From the NCBI GenBank assembly GCA_023384355.1, contig JAHDWL010000010.1, positions 1 to 64,000 on the forward strand: 64,000 nucleotides of DNA, in the 5' to 3' direction. Shown in pieces: positions 7,965 to 17,577 of this stretch; positions within the stretch are counted from its first letter, which is position 1, and every line of letters begins with the position of its first letter. The stretch is from Anaerolineae bacterium (GTDB lineage: Bacteria > Chloroflexota > Anaerolineae > Promineifilales > Promineifilaceae). Below the pieces are notes generated by a model. The model saw only the letters and a list, made by a program, of their open reading frames with translations, was not told the origin of the DNA and searched no databases. The position numbers were made by a program, and so were the translations under genes.

Positions 7965-8735
7965 ATGGACCGGATCACGTACGTCGGCCACGCGACGATA
8001 CTCATCGAGATGGACGGCGTCCGCCTGCTGACCGACCCGCTGCTCACCCCGCGCGTCAGCCACCTGCTGCGCACCACCGCCGCCCCCGACGTCGACGCCG
8101 CCCGCCTGGACGCGATTCTCCTCTCCCATCTCCACGCCGACCACCTGCATCTGCGCTCGATGCGCCGGCTGGGCAAGGATCACCTCATCGTCGCCCCGCG
8201 CGGGTCCACGCGCTTCCTGGCCCTGCACGGCTACCGCAACGTCATGGAGATCGGCGCGGGCGAGACGACGACCATCCGCGGCGTCACCATCGAAGCCACG
8301 CCCGCCAACCACCCGCCGCGGCCGCTGCCCGGGCGGCCCAAAACCGAATGCCTCGGCTACGTCATCCGCGGCAGCCGCAACATCTATTTCACCGGCGACA
8401 CCGACCTGTTCGACGGCATGGCGACCATCGGCCGCGAGATCGACGTGGCCTTGCTGCCCGTCTGGGGTTGGGGGCCGACGCTGGGGCCGGGGCACATGGA
8501 CCCCTATCGGGCGGCGCAGGCGCTGGAGCTGCTGCACCCCTCGCTGGCCATCCCCATCCACTGGGGCACCTACTTCCCGGCCGGGCTGCGACCGCTGCTG
8601 CCCGACATGGTGCGGCAGCCGCCCTACACCTTCGCCCAGTTCGCCAACTCGCTGGCCCCCGAAGTACAGGTGTGCATCCTCGACCCCGGTGACGCGCTCG
8701 ACCTGACGGGTTTCTATCAGCAGATGAGGCAGTAG
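7965..8735 (+). CDS. MBL-fold metal-dependent hydrolase (UlaG/NAPE-PLD-like)
   Basis: This 256-residue metallo-beta-lactamase-fold enzyme has GHATILIEMDG at the N-terminus, the metal-binding SHLHADHLH (HxHxDH, about 56-64), a YFTGDTDLFDG aspartate motif near 145 and a late histidine in PIHWGTYFP. This pattern fits the lactonase/phospholipase-like branch of the superfamily, which includes UlaG and NAPE-PLD. The substrate cannot be read from sequence. The start is set at the ATG at 7965 because the family begins at the Ile-Thr-Tyr-Val-Gly-His strand; an upstream TTG in frame adds only non-conserved residues. Repeats follow immediately after the stop. Confidence 0.85.
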   Translation: MDRITYVGHATILIEMDGVRLLTDPLLTPRVSHLLRTTAAPDVDAARLDAILLSHLHADHLHLRSMRRLGKDHLIVAPRGSTRFLALHGYRNVMEIGAGETTTIRGVTIEATPANHPPRPLPGRPKTECLGYVIRGSRNIYFTGDTDLFDGMATIGREIDVALLPVWGWGPTLGPGHMDPYRAAQALELLHPSLAIPIHWGTYFPAGLRPLLPDMVRQPPYTFAQFANSLAPEVQVCILDPGDALDLTGFYQQMRQ

Positions 8736-8919
8736 GGCGGTCACGAATGACGAATGACGAACGACGAACGACGAATGACGAATGAAGAGAAGAGGGTCGA
8801 CACACAGGTCGACCCCTACGGCAACGGCCGCGCCTTCTGAACTCGTAACTCGTCACTCGTAACTCGTCACTCTCGTAACTCGTCACTCGTCACTCGTAAC
8901 TCGTATCTCTCTTCCCTCG
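8736..8919 (-). repeat. Composite repeat, inverted copy of the 4246-4398 element
   Basis: GACGAAT/GACGAAC heptamers (8745-8790) lead to the palindrome GGGTCGAC/GTCGACCC at 8794-8815 and the same GC-rich linker as at 4310-4332, in reverse complement. A long run of TCGTAAC/TCGTCAC heptamers then reaches about 8915. The element fills the whole space between convergent genes (hydrolase and trpC), with no separate terminator visible. Confidence 0.9.
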
Positions 8920-9735
8920 TCATTCCTTTCCCGCCGCCACAAACGCCCGCGCCGTCCCGGCAATATCCTTGCTGCGCACCAGCGTCTCGCCGACCAGCAC
9001 CGCGTCGACGCCGGCCGCCTTCATGGCGCGCACGTCGTCGGGCGACCGCAGTCCGCTCTCGCCGACCACGGCGATCTCCGCCGGGATGAGCGCCCGCAGC
9101 CGGGCGGTGTTGTCGAACTCCACCTCGAACGTCTGGAGATTGCGGTTATTGACGCCGATGATGCGCGGCCGCAGCGGCAAAACGCGGGCCAGCTCCGCCT
9201 CGTCGTGCACCTCGATCAGCGCGGCCATGCCCAACTTCGCGGCCAGTGCCGTCAGCTCGCGCAGCTCCGTGTCGCTCAGCACGGCGGCGATGAGCAGCAC
9301 CGCGTCGGCCCCCGCCACCCGCGCCTCATAGATCTGGTAGGGGTGGAACAGGAAATCCTTGCGCAGCACCGGCAGCCGCACCGCCTCGCGGACGTCGCGC
9401 AGGTGCTCCAGCGTGCCCTGGAAATGGCGCGTGTCGGTCAGCACGGAGACGGCCCGCGCCCCGGCCTTCTCATAGAGTTTCGCCAGCCGCACGGGGTCAT
9501 AGTTGGGAACGAGCAGCCCCTTGCTGGGCGAGGCCTTCTTGCACTCGGCGATGAGGGTGACGCCGGGGGCGCGCACGGCGGCCTCGAAGTCGCGGGTGGG
9601 CGGGGCCACGCCGGCCATCGCCCGCAGGTCGGCCAACGGCGTGTCGGCCATCACCTTGGGCAAATTCTCGCGATGGAAGGCCATGATCTCGTCGAGGATT
9701 TCGCCCCGACGTTTGGCGAGGTTGGTTACGCTCAT
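8920..9735 (-). CDS. trpC: Indole-3-glycerol phosphate synthase
   Basis: This 271-residue (beta/alpha)8 enzyme converts carboxyphenylamino-deoxyribulose 5-phosphate to indole-3-glycerol phosphate in tryptophan synthesis. Family motifs present are LIAECKKASPSKG (about 60-72, with the catalytic Lys in the ExKxxSPS motif), LRKDFLFHPYQIYEA, IGVNNRNLQTFEV (NNR motif) and VGESGLRSPDDV. The ATG at 9735 starts 11 bases after the trpD stop, so trpD-trpC form an operon. No other trp gene lies in the window. The stop codon abuts the repeat array. Identification is firm. Confidence 0.97.
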   Translation of the reverse strand: MSVTNLAKRRGEILDEIMAFHRENLPKVMADTPLADLRAMAGVAPPTRDFEAAVRAPGVTLIAECKKASPSKGLLVPNYDPVRLAKLYEKAGARAVSVLTDTRHFQGTLEHLRDVREAVRLPVLRKDFLFHPYQIYEARVAGADAVLLIAAVLSDTELRELTALAAKLGMAALIEVHDEAELARVLPLRPRIIGVNNRNLQTFEVEFDNTARLRALIPAEIAVVGESGLRSPDDVRAMKAAGVDAVLVGETLVRSKDIAGTARAFVAAGKE

Positions 9736-9746
9736 AGGATATTTAC

Positions 9747-10772
<1,026 letters not shown>

Positions 10773-10970
10773 GGGATGGATTTTACATTGATGTCCGTCA
10801 AATAAAAGAAAATAAGAGCCGGAGCATTCGGGTGGGGTTGGTTTCGGCAAGCCCGGCATCGTTTCAGTCCCCGTCGCACTTCACCCATCCTTCCCGCTGC
10901 CGCAATAACTTCCATAACCCTGTTAACAATCATCGCGTTGTCTCGCACGCCGGCAAATCTTGTCAAAATC

Positions 10971-11040
10971 AATTAGTTGTCTTGGCAACCAATTGATCCG
11001 GGTGAATACTGGCGGAAATTGGTTATCAAGACAACCAATT
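10971..11040. promoter_or_regulatory. Pair of palindromic operator-like sites
   Basis: Site 1 (10971-10994) has arms AATTAGTTG and CAACCAATT around TCTTGG. Site 2 (11017-11040) has arms AATTGGTT and AACCAATT around ATCAAGAC. The second is close to the reverse complement of the first (21 of 24 positions), and their centres are 46 bases apart. This looks like paired binding sites for a dimeric repressor, possibly with looping; the regulator is unknown. Confidence 0.55.
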
Positions 11041-11263
11041 TGGAAACGGCAATAGTGGCGGTCTGGGCATCTTGCCGGGCAATATTTCGCCCCAGGCAAT
11101 CGCCGATTCACAAGCGCTTGTGGCCCACAGCCTGCCGGTCTGGTTTCATGGACATTCGCGCGAACGCGCGCCGGTCGTGGGACGTTGATTCTCTAACCTT
11201 CGGCAGACAGGCCAGGAAGTATACAATGTCTTTCCTCATTTACCCCCATTTCTTTCCATCGGG

Positions 11264-11269
11264 TATAAT
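11264..11269 (+). promoter_or_regulatory. -10 element of cofC, short leader
   Basis: A perfect TATAAT lies 14 bases before the ATG of cofC, implying a leader of only about 8 bases. There is no recognisable -35 hexamer. Confidence 0.5.
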
Positions 11270-11283
11270 CCCGACAAGCTGTC

Positions 11284-11895
11284 ATGACCACCTGGGCCAT
11301 CATCCCTGTCAAACCACTGCGCGAGAGCAAGCGCCGTCTGGAGCACCTGCTCTCGGCCGATGCCCGCGCCGATCTCATCCATCATTTTCTCGACAACCTG
11401 CTGGCCGTCCTGAATGAAACGCCGGGCATCGACCGCATCCTGCTCGTCAGCAGCGACACGGTGGTCTGCACTCTCGGACAGAAATACGGCGCGGAGCTGC
11501 TCATCGAGGCGGCCCCGGCCGGGCTGAACGCGGCCGCGGCTCGCGGCGCGGCCCATGCTGCCCGGCTGGGCGCGACGGCCGTCCTCGTCCTGCCCGCCGA
11601 TCTGCCCTTCATCACCGTCGCCGACGTCGAGGCCATGCTGCGCCCGCTCGACGGTTCGCCTGCGCCGCTGCTGGCGATTGGCGGCGATGAGGCGGAAGAC
11701 GGCACGAACGCCCTGCTGCTGGCCCCGCCCGGCGACTTCACTTTCCGCTATGGCCCCGGCAGCTATCAGGCTCATCTGGACGAGGCGGCGGCCCGGCTGC
11801 GGGCTGCCCATATCATCGACGCGCCCGGCTTGCGCTTTGATCTCGACACCGAGGGCGATTGGCTGGTGTATAGCGGCTATGTTGTGGGGCGGTGA
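11284..11895 (+). CDS. cofC: 2-phospho-L-lactate guanylyltransferase (CofC/FbiD), coenzyme F420 synthesis
   Basis: This 203-residue nucleotidyltransferase starts with the family motif WAIIPVKPLRESKRRL (about 4-19). It continues with ILLVSSD, a GLNAA/ARGAAHAA segment (about 79-92) and the metal-binding LPADLPFIT (about 102-110). A DGTNALLLAPP motif and YGPGSYQAHL follow near 138-160. CofC/FbiD activates 2-phospholactate or phosphoenolpyruvate with GTP for F420 assembly. The next gene on the same strand is a probable F420-dependent oxidoreductase, which supports the assignment. The acceptor (phospholactate or PEP) cannot be decided from sequence. Confidence 0.9.
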   Translation: MTTWAIIPVKPLRESKRRLEHLLSADARADLIHHFLDNLLAVLNETPGIDRILLVSSDTVVCTLGQKYGAELLIEAAPAGLNAAAARGAAHAARLGATAVLVLPADLPFITVADVEAMLRPLDGSPAPLLAIGGDEAEDGTNALLLAPPGDFTFRYGPGSYQAHLDEAAARLRAAHIIDAPGLRFDLDTEGDWLVYSGYVVGR

Positions 11896-12090
11896 TCGGT
11901 CGGTGGGGGCAGTGGATCAGTAGGTCAGTAGGTCAGTAGGTCAGTAGATCAGTAGGTCGGTGGGTCAGTGGGTGGCGGGCAGGCTGAACTCGTCACTGGA
12001 ATGACGAATGAAGAATGAAGAACCACCATCTTCACTCGTCACTCGTCATTCGTAATTCGTCACTCGTATCTCGTATCTCGTCACTATTCA
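11896..12090 (+). repeat. Octamer (GGTCAGTA) and heptamer repeat array
   Basis: About six degenerate tandem octamers of the GGTCAGTA type occupy roughly 11910-11975. They are followed by GACGAAT and TCACTCG/TCGTATC heptamers (about 11985-12085), without a palindromic core. The octamer family also occurs, in the other orientation, inside the methyltransferase gene at 17888-17923. Confidence 0.85.
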
Positions 12091-12101
12091 AGGAGAATCA
12101 T

Positions 12102-13103
12102 ATGGACCGTGTAGCACTTTATTTACAGGATGCCCATTCCCTGCAGGAAGGGATGGAGCTGGCCAAATATGCCGAGGAGAAGGGCTTCGAGGCCGTCTGG
12201 CAGGCGGAAAGCCGGCTGGTGCGCGATGCCATTGTGCCGATGGCCGCCTTTGCCGCCGTGACCAGCAAGATCAAGGTCGCCAGCGGCGTCATCAACAACT
12301 GGACGCGCAATATCGGTTTGCTGGCGGCCACGTTCCTGACGCTCGACGACCTGGCCCCCGACCGCGTCATCTGCGGCATCGGCGCGTGGTGGGATCCGCT
12401 GGCGCAGAAGGTGGGCATCGACCGGCGCAAGCCGATGCAGGCGATGCGCGAGACGGTGGAAGTGCTGCGCCGCCTGCTGGCCATGGAAACGGTCACCTAT
12501 CATGGCGAGTTCCACTACGTCGACGGCATCACGCTCGACGTCGTCCACGGCCGCAAGACGCCGCGCAACGTGCCCATCTACATCGGCGCGACGGGCATGA
12601 AGATGATGGAGATGGCCGGCGAGATCGCCGACGGCGTCTGCCTTAACTATCTGGTGAACCCCAAGTACAACGCCGAGGCGATGGACGCGCTGGAGCGCGG
12701 CGCGAAGAAGGCCGGGCGCAAGATCGACGATATCGACCGGCCGCAGCTCGTCATTTGCTCCGTCGATAACGACCGCAAGCACGCGCTGAACATGGCGCGC
12801 AAGATGATGACGCAATACCTCGGCCAGCAGCCGCACCTGATGAAGGCCAGCGGCGTGAGCCAGGAGCTGCTCGATGAAATCCACCAGGTGCTCACCTGGC
12901 CGGCGACGGAAGAGGAGATCGAGGGCGCGATGCACCTCGTGCCCGATGACGTGGTGCAGATGTGCACGGCCAGCGGCTCCCCGGCCGAGGTGAAGGCCAA
13001 GGTGCGCGAGTACATTGCCAGCGGCGCGACCTGCCCCATCCTCTACCCGTTGGGCGACCCGCGATTGATGATCGAGATATTTGAGGACGGGTATCAGGGG
13101 TAG
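12102..13103 (+). CDS. LLM-class flavin/F420-dependent oxidoreductase
   Basis: This 333-residue luciferase-like monooxygenase-fold protein is of the F420-dependent type, related to methylenetetrahydromethanopterin reductase and F420-glucose-6-phosphate dehydrogenase. The N-terminal strand is [40 protein letters not shown] (about 62-72) and [10 protein letters not shown] follow the LLM pattern, and [21 protein letters not shown] (about 156-176) forms the cofactor-proximal loop. An AGGAGA ribosome-binding site lies six bases before ATG 12102, which fixes the start. Proximity to cofC supports F420 rather than FMN as cofactor. The substrate is unknown. A strong hairpin terminator follows. Confidence 0.85.
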   Translation: MDRVALYLQDAHSLQEGMELAKYAEEKGFEAVWQAESRLVRDAIVPMAAFAAVTSKIKVASGVINNWTRNIGLLAATFLTLDDLAPDRVICGIGAWWDPLAQKVGIDRRKPMQAMRETVEVLRRLLAMETVTYHGEFHYVDGITLDVVHGRKTPRNVPIYIGATGMKMMEMAGEIADGVCLNYLVNPKYNAEAMDALERGAKKAGRKIDDIDRPQLVICSVDNDRKHALNMARKMMTQYLGQQPHLMKASGVSQELLDEIHQVLTWPATEEEIEGAMHLVPDDVVQMCTASGSPAEVKAKVREYIASGATCPILYPLGDPRLMIEIFEDGYQG

Positions 13104-13197
13104 AGGGCGGTCGAGACAAGTCCAATAATCTGGCTGGGGCCGGTCGAACAATCGATCGCGTTCTCCTGCCAGACTCGCAAATTTAGAATCATTCGGC

Positions 13198-13229
13198 GGC
13201 GGCCGGCGAATACCCGGCCGCCTCTTTTT
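13198..13229 (+). terminator. Intrinsic terminator after the LLM oxidoreductase
   Basis: A perfect 9-bp stem GGCGGCCGG/CCGGCCGCC with a 7-base loop is followed by TCTTTTT. It lies 95 bases after the oxidoreductase stop. Confidence 0.8.
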
Positions 13230-13302
13230 GCCTATCAAACCACCTCAAGCTATTCCGCGTCATCTGTGCTATAATCAGACGATTAGGAATAAATATTCAC
13301 CC

Positions 13303-13932
13303 ATGAGTTCAATCAACACGCCGCCAGCGTCGGGAAAGCAACCGCCGGCAACGCCGACCCCGCCTCCCGCCGGTTCGTGGGCAACTGTCGAACCGCCCGC
13401 GAGAGACCGGTCGCCTTTTGAGAGCACCTACACGCGGACAACCTACCGACCGACGGCCGAACAATTGGCCCGCGACGAACAGCGCCACCAATATTTGCGG
13501 CGCAACGTCTACTTGCCCATTATCATCGCCACGATCATCGTCGTATTGCTGTTCGGTCTGGTCATCGCCCTGGCTTTCGGGATCGGCACCCCGCAGGTTG
13601 CTTCCTTTATCGCCGGGCTGGCGGCGTTGATCGTCATTCTGTTCTCCATCCCCCTCATCATCCTGATGACCATCATGCCGATCACCTGGCTGGCGCTGCG
13701 GCTGAACCGTCGCCAACGGCGCAAGGAGTTCCCGGAAACGGGGCCGATGGCCTATCGCAGCCGTTTCCAGATCCTTCTGTGGCAGCTGGACGGCCTGCTG
13801 GGCAGGGCGCAACCCCAGGTGGAGGGCGTTGCCCGTCGTCTGCGGCGGCCCCTGATTAACCTGCATGCCCGGTTCGCCTATCTGCGCGGATTCCTGAGAG
13901 GGATTTTGGGGAAATTTACACGGAGCAGTTGA
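13303..13932 (+). CDS. Membrane protein of unknown function with Pro-rich N-terminus
   Basis: This 209-residue protein has a Pro/Thr-rich, probably disordered N-terminus (1-70), two hydrophobic helices (about 72-95 and 100-130) and a basic, amphipathic C-terminal region (about 135-209) with several RR pairs. ATG 13303 is used because a TATAAT at 13270-13275 and an AGGAAT ribosome-binding site precede it, leaving no room for a longer product. The next small membrane gene begins one base after its stop, so they are co-transcribed. I do not recognise a family. Confidence 0.75.
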   Translation: MSSINTPPASGKQPPATPTPPPAGSWATVEPPARDRSPFESTYTRTTYRPTAEQLARDEQRHQYLRRNVYLPIIIATIIVVLLFGLVIALAFGIGTPQVASFIAGLAALIVILFSIPLIILMTIMPITWLALRLNRRQRRKEFPETGPMAYRSRFQILLWQLDGLLGRAQPQVEGVARRLRRPLINLHARFAYLRGFLRGILGKFTRSS

Positions 13933-13933
13933 T

Positions 13934-14188
13934 ATGAAACGAGTTGACAACAGGCTGAATCACGAGATCGCGTCCATGGAAGACCGGGAAGACTGGCAAA
14001 TGAGGGTGCTTGTCACCGGCGGTCTGATCGGCGCGTGCGTTGGTTTGCTGACATCGTGGCTGCTGGTGCGAACCTCGCGCGAGGTTCGCGGCGGCCCGCC
14101 GGCCATCTCGACCGGCGACGCGATTAAAGTCGGCGTGACAACCATCGGACTGGTGCGGGCGATTGCAGCTCTGGGTGACAGAAGATAA
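13934..14188 (+). CDS. Small single-span membrane protein
   Basis: This 84-residue protein has one clear transmembrane helix (RVLVTGGLIGACVGLLTSWL, about 24-43), flanked by charged cytoplasmic segments and a short C-terminal amphipathic part. It begins one base after the preceding membrane protein gene, which indicates translational coupling and a shared role. A second gene with an AGGAGC ribosome-binding site follows 17 bases later. The family is unknown to me. Confidence 0.68.
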   Translation: MKRVDNRLNHEIASMEDREDWQMRVLVTGGLIGACVGLLTSWLLVRTSREVRGGPPAISTGDAIKVGVTTIGLVRAIAALGDRR

Positions 14189-14205
14189 TCTCAGGAGCAA
14201 ATCGC

Positions 14206-16053
14206 ATGACTCAAGATCAGGGATCGACCCGACGCGGCCGATCCAGAGGGGCTTCCTCCTCAACCAAACAAACAGCCCAGAAGCCCAAACGGCCCTCCCC
14301 GCAATGGCGGCGGATGGACCTTCACCTTCACACCCCCGCCTCCAACGACTACCAGGAACCGCGCATCGGTTATCTGGACATATTACGTCAGGCGGCGGCT
14401 CGCGGGCTGGACATTATCGCCATCACCGATCACAATACGGTCGGCGGCTATGCCGCCATGCAGAAAGAGGTCGAGCAGCTATTGTGGCTGGAAAGCCGCG
14501 GGCGCATCGACCTTTCCGAACAACGGCTGCTCGATGAATACCGCCGCGTTCTCGGCAAGCTGCTCGTCCTGCCCGGCTTTGAATTCACCGCAACCTTCGG
14601 CTTCCATATTCTGGGAATCTTCCCGCCGGAGACGCCGGTGAGCTATCTGGAGCACCTGCTGCTGACGTTGCGCGTGCCCATGGCTTCCTTGCGGGTCGGC
14701 AGCCAGTCGGTCGGGGCGACCTCCGACGTGCTGACGGCGTATGAGGTCATTCACGAAGCCGGCGGGCTGGTCATCGCCGCCCACGCCAATTCCGGCAACG
14801 GCGTCATGCTGCGCGGGCTCGATTTCGGCGGCCAGACGCGCATCGCCTATACCCAGGACCCGAACCTGCACGCGCTGGAGGTGACGGACCTGGAGAAACG
14901 CGGCAACCAGACGACCCGTCGCTTTTTCGACGGGTCAAAGCCGGAGTACCCGCGGCCGATGCGCTGCATCCAGGGGTCCGACGCCCACCGCCTCATCCGT
15001 GAATCAGCCAACTCCCCCTATCTGGGCGTCGGCGACCGCGTCACGGAGATTCTGTTGGAAGAGGTGTCGTTCGAAGCGCTGGCGCAGGTGATCCGGGGCA
15101 ACGACCACTCGCTCACCCGCCCCTATCGCGGCACAGCCAAGGCAGTCGACTTCGTTCAGACGGCGCGCGAGGAAGGGGAATCGCTGGTGCAATCGTTCCA
15201 TCCGAGCATGAACCAGCGCGGTGGCCATCTGGATAACATCCTGCGCGATATTTGCGCCATGGCCAACACCAACGGCGGCACGATCTACGTCGGTATCCCG
15301 GCCGACCCGAAGGCCAAGCCCGAGGGCGTCCGCGAGCCACACAAGGCGATTGAATCCCTCCAGGGCATGATCGCCAAGCGCTTCAGCCCGGAGCCGCAGG
15401 TGACGATCGACAGCCTGCCGACACAAGGGACGGCCGTCATGCGGATCGCCGTGCAGCCCGGCCCCGACGCGCCATACGCCATCGATTACAACCAGTTCTA
15501 CGTGCGCGACGAAGCGGAGACAACGCTGGCCGTCCGGGATGAAATCGTGCATATGGTGGAACGCGCTCTGGGGCAGAGAGAATCTGCCCCGCCGGCGCGG
15601 ACGGAAGCCGCGGCCGTGGAGCCTGCCCCGAAGCCGGCGCCCCCATCGAGGAACGAACCGGCGCGATCCTCCGGGCGCGGCGGCGGCGGCCGCGCGGGGT
15701 ATGAGCACCCGCGAACGGGGGTGGAGCATGTAGACAGCCAGGAACGGGACGGCGTGATCTATCACACGCTGCGCGATCTGCGCAACGGCAACCTGATCAA
15801 CAACGTCACCCGCTCCTCGGCGCGCCGCCTGTGGCATTACGCCATCACCCAGGTCGAGTCCTCGCCGCCGGATCTGGCGGCCGCGCAATGGCACGACAAT
15901 GTGGCCGTGCTCAACCGGCGTCAGAAGAGCAACATGACGCTCTATGATCTGGCCGTGCGCGAGGGGAACCAGGTCCATATCTATTACGGCGTCACCGACA
16001 GCGGCCTGAGCGACGGGATGCTGGCGCTGGTCGGCGACGCGACGCGCGAATGA
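14206..16053 (+). CDS. PHP-domain phosphoesterase fused to an AlbA_2-like domain
   Basis: This is a 615-residue multidomain protein. After a basic, disordered N-terminus (1-35), a PHP phosphoesterase domain runs to about 275, with DLHLHTPAS (38-46), AITDHNT, AAHAN and QGSDAHRL as metal-binding motifs. Residues about 320-445 resemble the AlbA_2/Schlafen-type domain ([23 protein letters not shown]). A Pro/Arg/Gly-rich linker (about 450-505) leads to a conserved-looking C-terminal domain (about 510-615) that I cannot name. It precedes mogA with a 4-base overlap. A role in nucleic-acid or nucleotide metabolism is inference from the domains; substrate unknown. Confidence 0.82.
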   Translation: MTQDQGSTRRGRSRGASSSTKQTAQKPKRPSPQWRRMDLHLHTPASNDYQEPRIGYLDILRQAAARGLDIIAITDHNTVGGYAAMQKEVEQLLWLESRGRIDLSEQRLLDEYRRVLGKLLVLPGFEFTATFGFHILGIFPPETPVSYLEHLLLTLRVPMASLRVGSQSVGATSDVLTAYEVIHEAGGLVIAAHANSGNGVMLRGLDFGGQTRIAYTQDPNLHALEVTDLEKRGNQTTRRFFDGSKPEYPRPMRCIQGSDAHRLIRESANSPYLGVGDRVTEILLEEVSFEALAQVIRGNDHSLTRPYRGTAKAVDFVQTAREEGESLVQSFHPSMNQRGGHLDNILRDICAMANTNGGTIYVGIPADPKAKPEGVREPHKAIESLQGMIAKRFSPEPQVTIDSLPTQGTAVMRIAVQPGPDAPYAIDYNQFYVRDEAETTLAVRDEIVHMVERALGQRESAPPARTEAAAVEPAPKPAPPSRNEPARSSGRGGGGRAGYEHPRTGVEHVDSQERDGVIYHTLRDLRNGNLINNVTRSSARRLWHYAITQVESSPPDLAAAQWHDNVAVLNRRQKSNMTLYDLAVREGNQVHIYYGVTDSGLSDGMLALVGDATRE

Positions 16054-16550
16054 GACGGGTCGGCATTCTGACGGTCAGCGATCGCGGGTCGCAGGGGGCC
16101 TATGAGGACAGGAGCGGCCCGCTGGCGGCCGAAATCATCCAGGAAGCGACGGGCTGGCTGGTTGAGCGGCGGGAAGTTATTCCCGACGAGATTTCGGTCA
16201 TCGCCGGAACCTTGCGGAAGTGGTGCGACGCCGGGCTGGACCTGATCCTGACCAGCGGCGGCACGGGCTTCGCGCCGCGCGATGTGACGCCGGAAGCGAC
16301 GCGGGCGGTCATCGAGCGGGAAGCGCCGGGCATCGCCGAGGCGCTGCGGGCCGAGAGCCTGCGGGTGACGCGCCACGCGATGCTGTCGCGCGCGGTGGCC
16401 GGGATGCGTGGCGGCACGCTCATCATCAATCTGCCGGGCAACCCCAAGGCCGTCCGCGAGAATCTCGATGTGCTGCTGCCGGTGCTTCCCCACGCGCTCG
16501 ATCTTCTGACCGGCCAACCGGAGAGCGGCCAGGATCACCGCGCCGTATAG
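16050..16550 (+). CDS. mog: Molybdenum cofactor biosynthesis protein, MogA/MoaB type
   Basis: This 166-residue MoCF-domain protein has the canonical start VGILTVSDRGSQGAYEDRSG (4-23), LTSGGTGFAPRDVTPEAT (68-85) with the MPT-binding GGTG and catalytic Asp, and INLPGNPKA near 129. It adenylylates molybdopterin before molybdate insertion. The ATG overlaps the previous stop by four bases, indicating coupling. No other molybdopterin gene is nearby. MogA versus MoaB cannot be settled from sequence alone. Confidence 0.93.
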   Translation: MRRVGILTVSDRGSQGAYEDRSGPLAAEIIQEATGWLVERREVIPDEISVIAGTLRKWCDAGLDLILTSGGTGFAPRDVTPEATRAVIEREAPGIAEALRAESLRVTRHAMLSRAVAGMRGGTLIINLPGNPKAVRENLDVLLPVLPHALDLLTGQPESGQDHRAV

Positions 16551-16572
16551 GTGGATTGAACCGGGTTCCGAT

Positions 16573-17475
16573 ATGACGCGACTGCGCGCCAACCTGTTGC
16601 TGCTGCTGACGGCCGTCATCTGGGGCTTCGCCTTTGTCGCCCAACGGTCGGGGATGGAGCACGTCGGCCCGTTCACCTTCAACGCGATCCGCTTTCTCAT
16701 CGGCGCGCTGGCGCTCATCCCGCTCATGACAAGCCTCGACCGGCGGCGCGAAGCGAGGGCGGTGGTGCCGCTTCGCGATCGCTCGCTGCTGATTGGCGGG
16801 CTGCTGGCCGGGTTCGTCATCTTCGCCGCCGCCACCCTGCAACAGGTGGGCATCGTCTATACGACGGCGGGCAAGGCGGGGTTCATCACCAGTCTCTATG
16901 TGGTGCTGGTGCCGGTGCTGGGGCTGGCCCTGGGGCACCGGCCGTCGGCCGCGGTGTGGGTGGGGGCGACGCTGGCCGCTATCGGCCTCTACTTTCTGAC
17001 GATTCAGGAGGGGCTTACCATCGCCTGGGGGGATTTGCTGGTGTTGATCGGGGCGTTCCTCTGGGCGGGGCATGTGCTGCTCATCGGCCACCTGTCGCCG
17101 GGCACCGACCCGGTGAAGCTCGCCTTCCTGCAATTCATGGCCTGCGCCGCGCTGAGCGCCGTTGCCGCCGCGCTCAGCGAGACCGTCACCGCCGACGCTG
17201 TCCGCGCCGCGCTGGTGCCCATCCTGTATGCCGGGATCATGTCCGTCGGCGTGGGGTACACGCTGCAAGTCGTCGCCCAGGGGTACACCCGCCCGGCCGA
17301 TACCGCCATCATCCTCAGTCTGGAGGCGGTTTTCGCCGTCGTCGGCGGCTGGATTTTGCTGGGCGAGGAGCTGTCCTTGCGCGCCCTGTTCGGGTGCGGG
17401 TTGATGCTGGCGGGAATTCTCATCTCGCAGATTCTCGGCAAGCCGGAGGATGCGGCGGTGGAGATAAGCCATTGA
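16573..17475 (+). CDS. EamA/DMT-family transporter
   Basis: This 300-residue integral membrane protein has about ten helices arranged as two EamA repeats. The first opens with LLLLLTAVIWGFAFVAQRSG (10-29) and contains RFLIGALALIPL. The second begins near residue 155 (GDLLVLIGAFLWAGHVLLIG) and ends with the usual EAVFAVVGGWILLGE motif near 255. Drug/metabolite exporters of this family carry amino acids, nucleosides or other metabolites; no substrate can be assigned. It starts 22 bases after mogA. Heptamer repeats begin immediately after the stop. Confidence 0.92.
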   Translation: MTRLRANLLLLLTAVIWGFAFVAQRSGMEHVGPFTFNAIRFLIGALALIPLMTSLDRRREARAVVPLRDRSLLIGGLLAGFVIFAAATLQQVGIVYTTAGKAGFITSLYVVLVPVLGLALGHRPSAAVWVGATLAAIGLYFLTIQEGLTIAWGDLLVLIGAFLWAGHVLLIGHLSPGTDPVKLAFLQFMACAALSAVAAALSETVTADAVRAALVPILYAGIMSVGVGYTLQVVAQGYTRPADTAIILSLEAVFAVVGGWILLGEELSLRALFGCGLMLAGILISQILGKPEDAAVEISH

Positions 17476-17570
17476 AGTGACGAGTGACGAGTGACGAATG
17501 AAGAGGCGTGTGCGTCATTCGTAATTCGTCATTCCAGTTACGAGTGACGAATTCAGATACGGGAAATTTG
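17476..17570 (+). repeat. Heptamer repeat array without palindromic core
   Basis: GTGACGA/GACGAAT units, an AAGAGGCG fragment shared with the other composite elements, and TCATTCG/TCGTAAT units fill the spacer from one base after the EamA stop to just before the methyltransferase gene. Confidence 0.85.
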
Positions 17571-17577
17571 GTAGTTC

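Larger units (their letters stand above)
10773..11283. other. Divergent intergenic region between trpD and cofC
   Basis: About 510 bases without a credible gene separate the two divergent genes. The region contains two palindromic operator-like sites (10971-10994 and 11017-11040) and a -10 element for cofC (11264-11269). I see no riboswitch-like or attenuator structure for trp. The other short open frames have no coding character. Confidence 0.6.

Noticed and set aside
10780-10801. TTGACG/TAAAAT pair as trpD promoter
   Set aside because: The boxes are only ten bases apart, too close for a sigma-70-type promoter.
10977-11417. Short frame covering the trpD-cofC intergenic region
   Set aside because: It overlaps the operator-like palindromes and the cofC start in another frame and shows no coding bias.
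11896-12090. Possible CRISPR array
   Set aside because: Units are 7-8 bases, directly tandem and degenerate, with no unique spacers of 30 or so bases and no cas genes.
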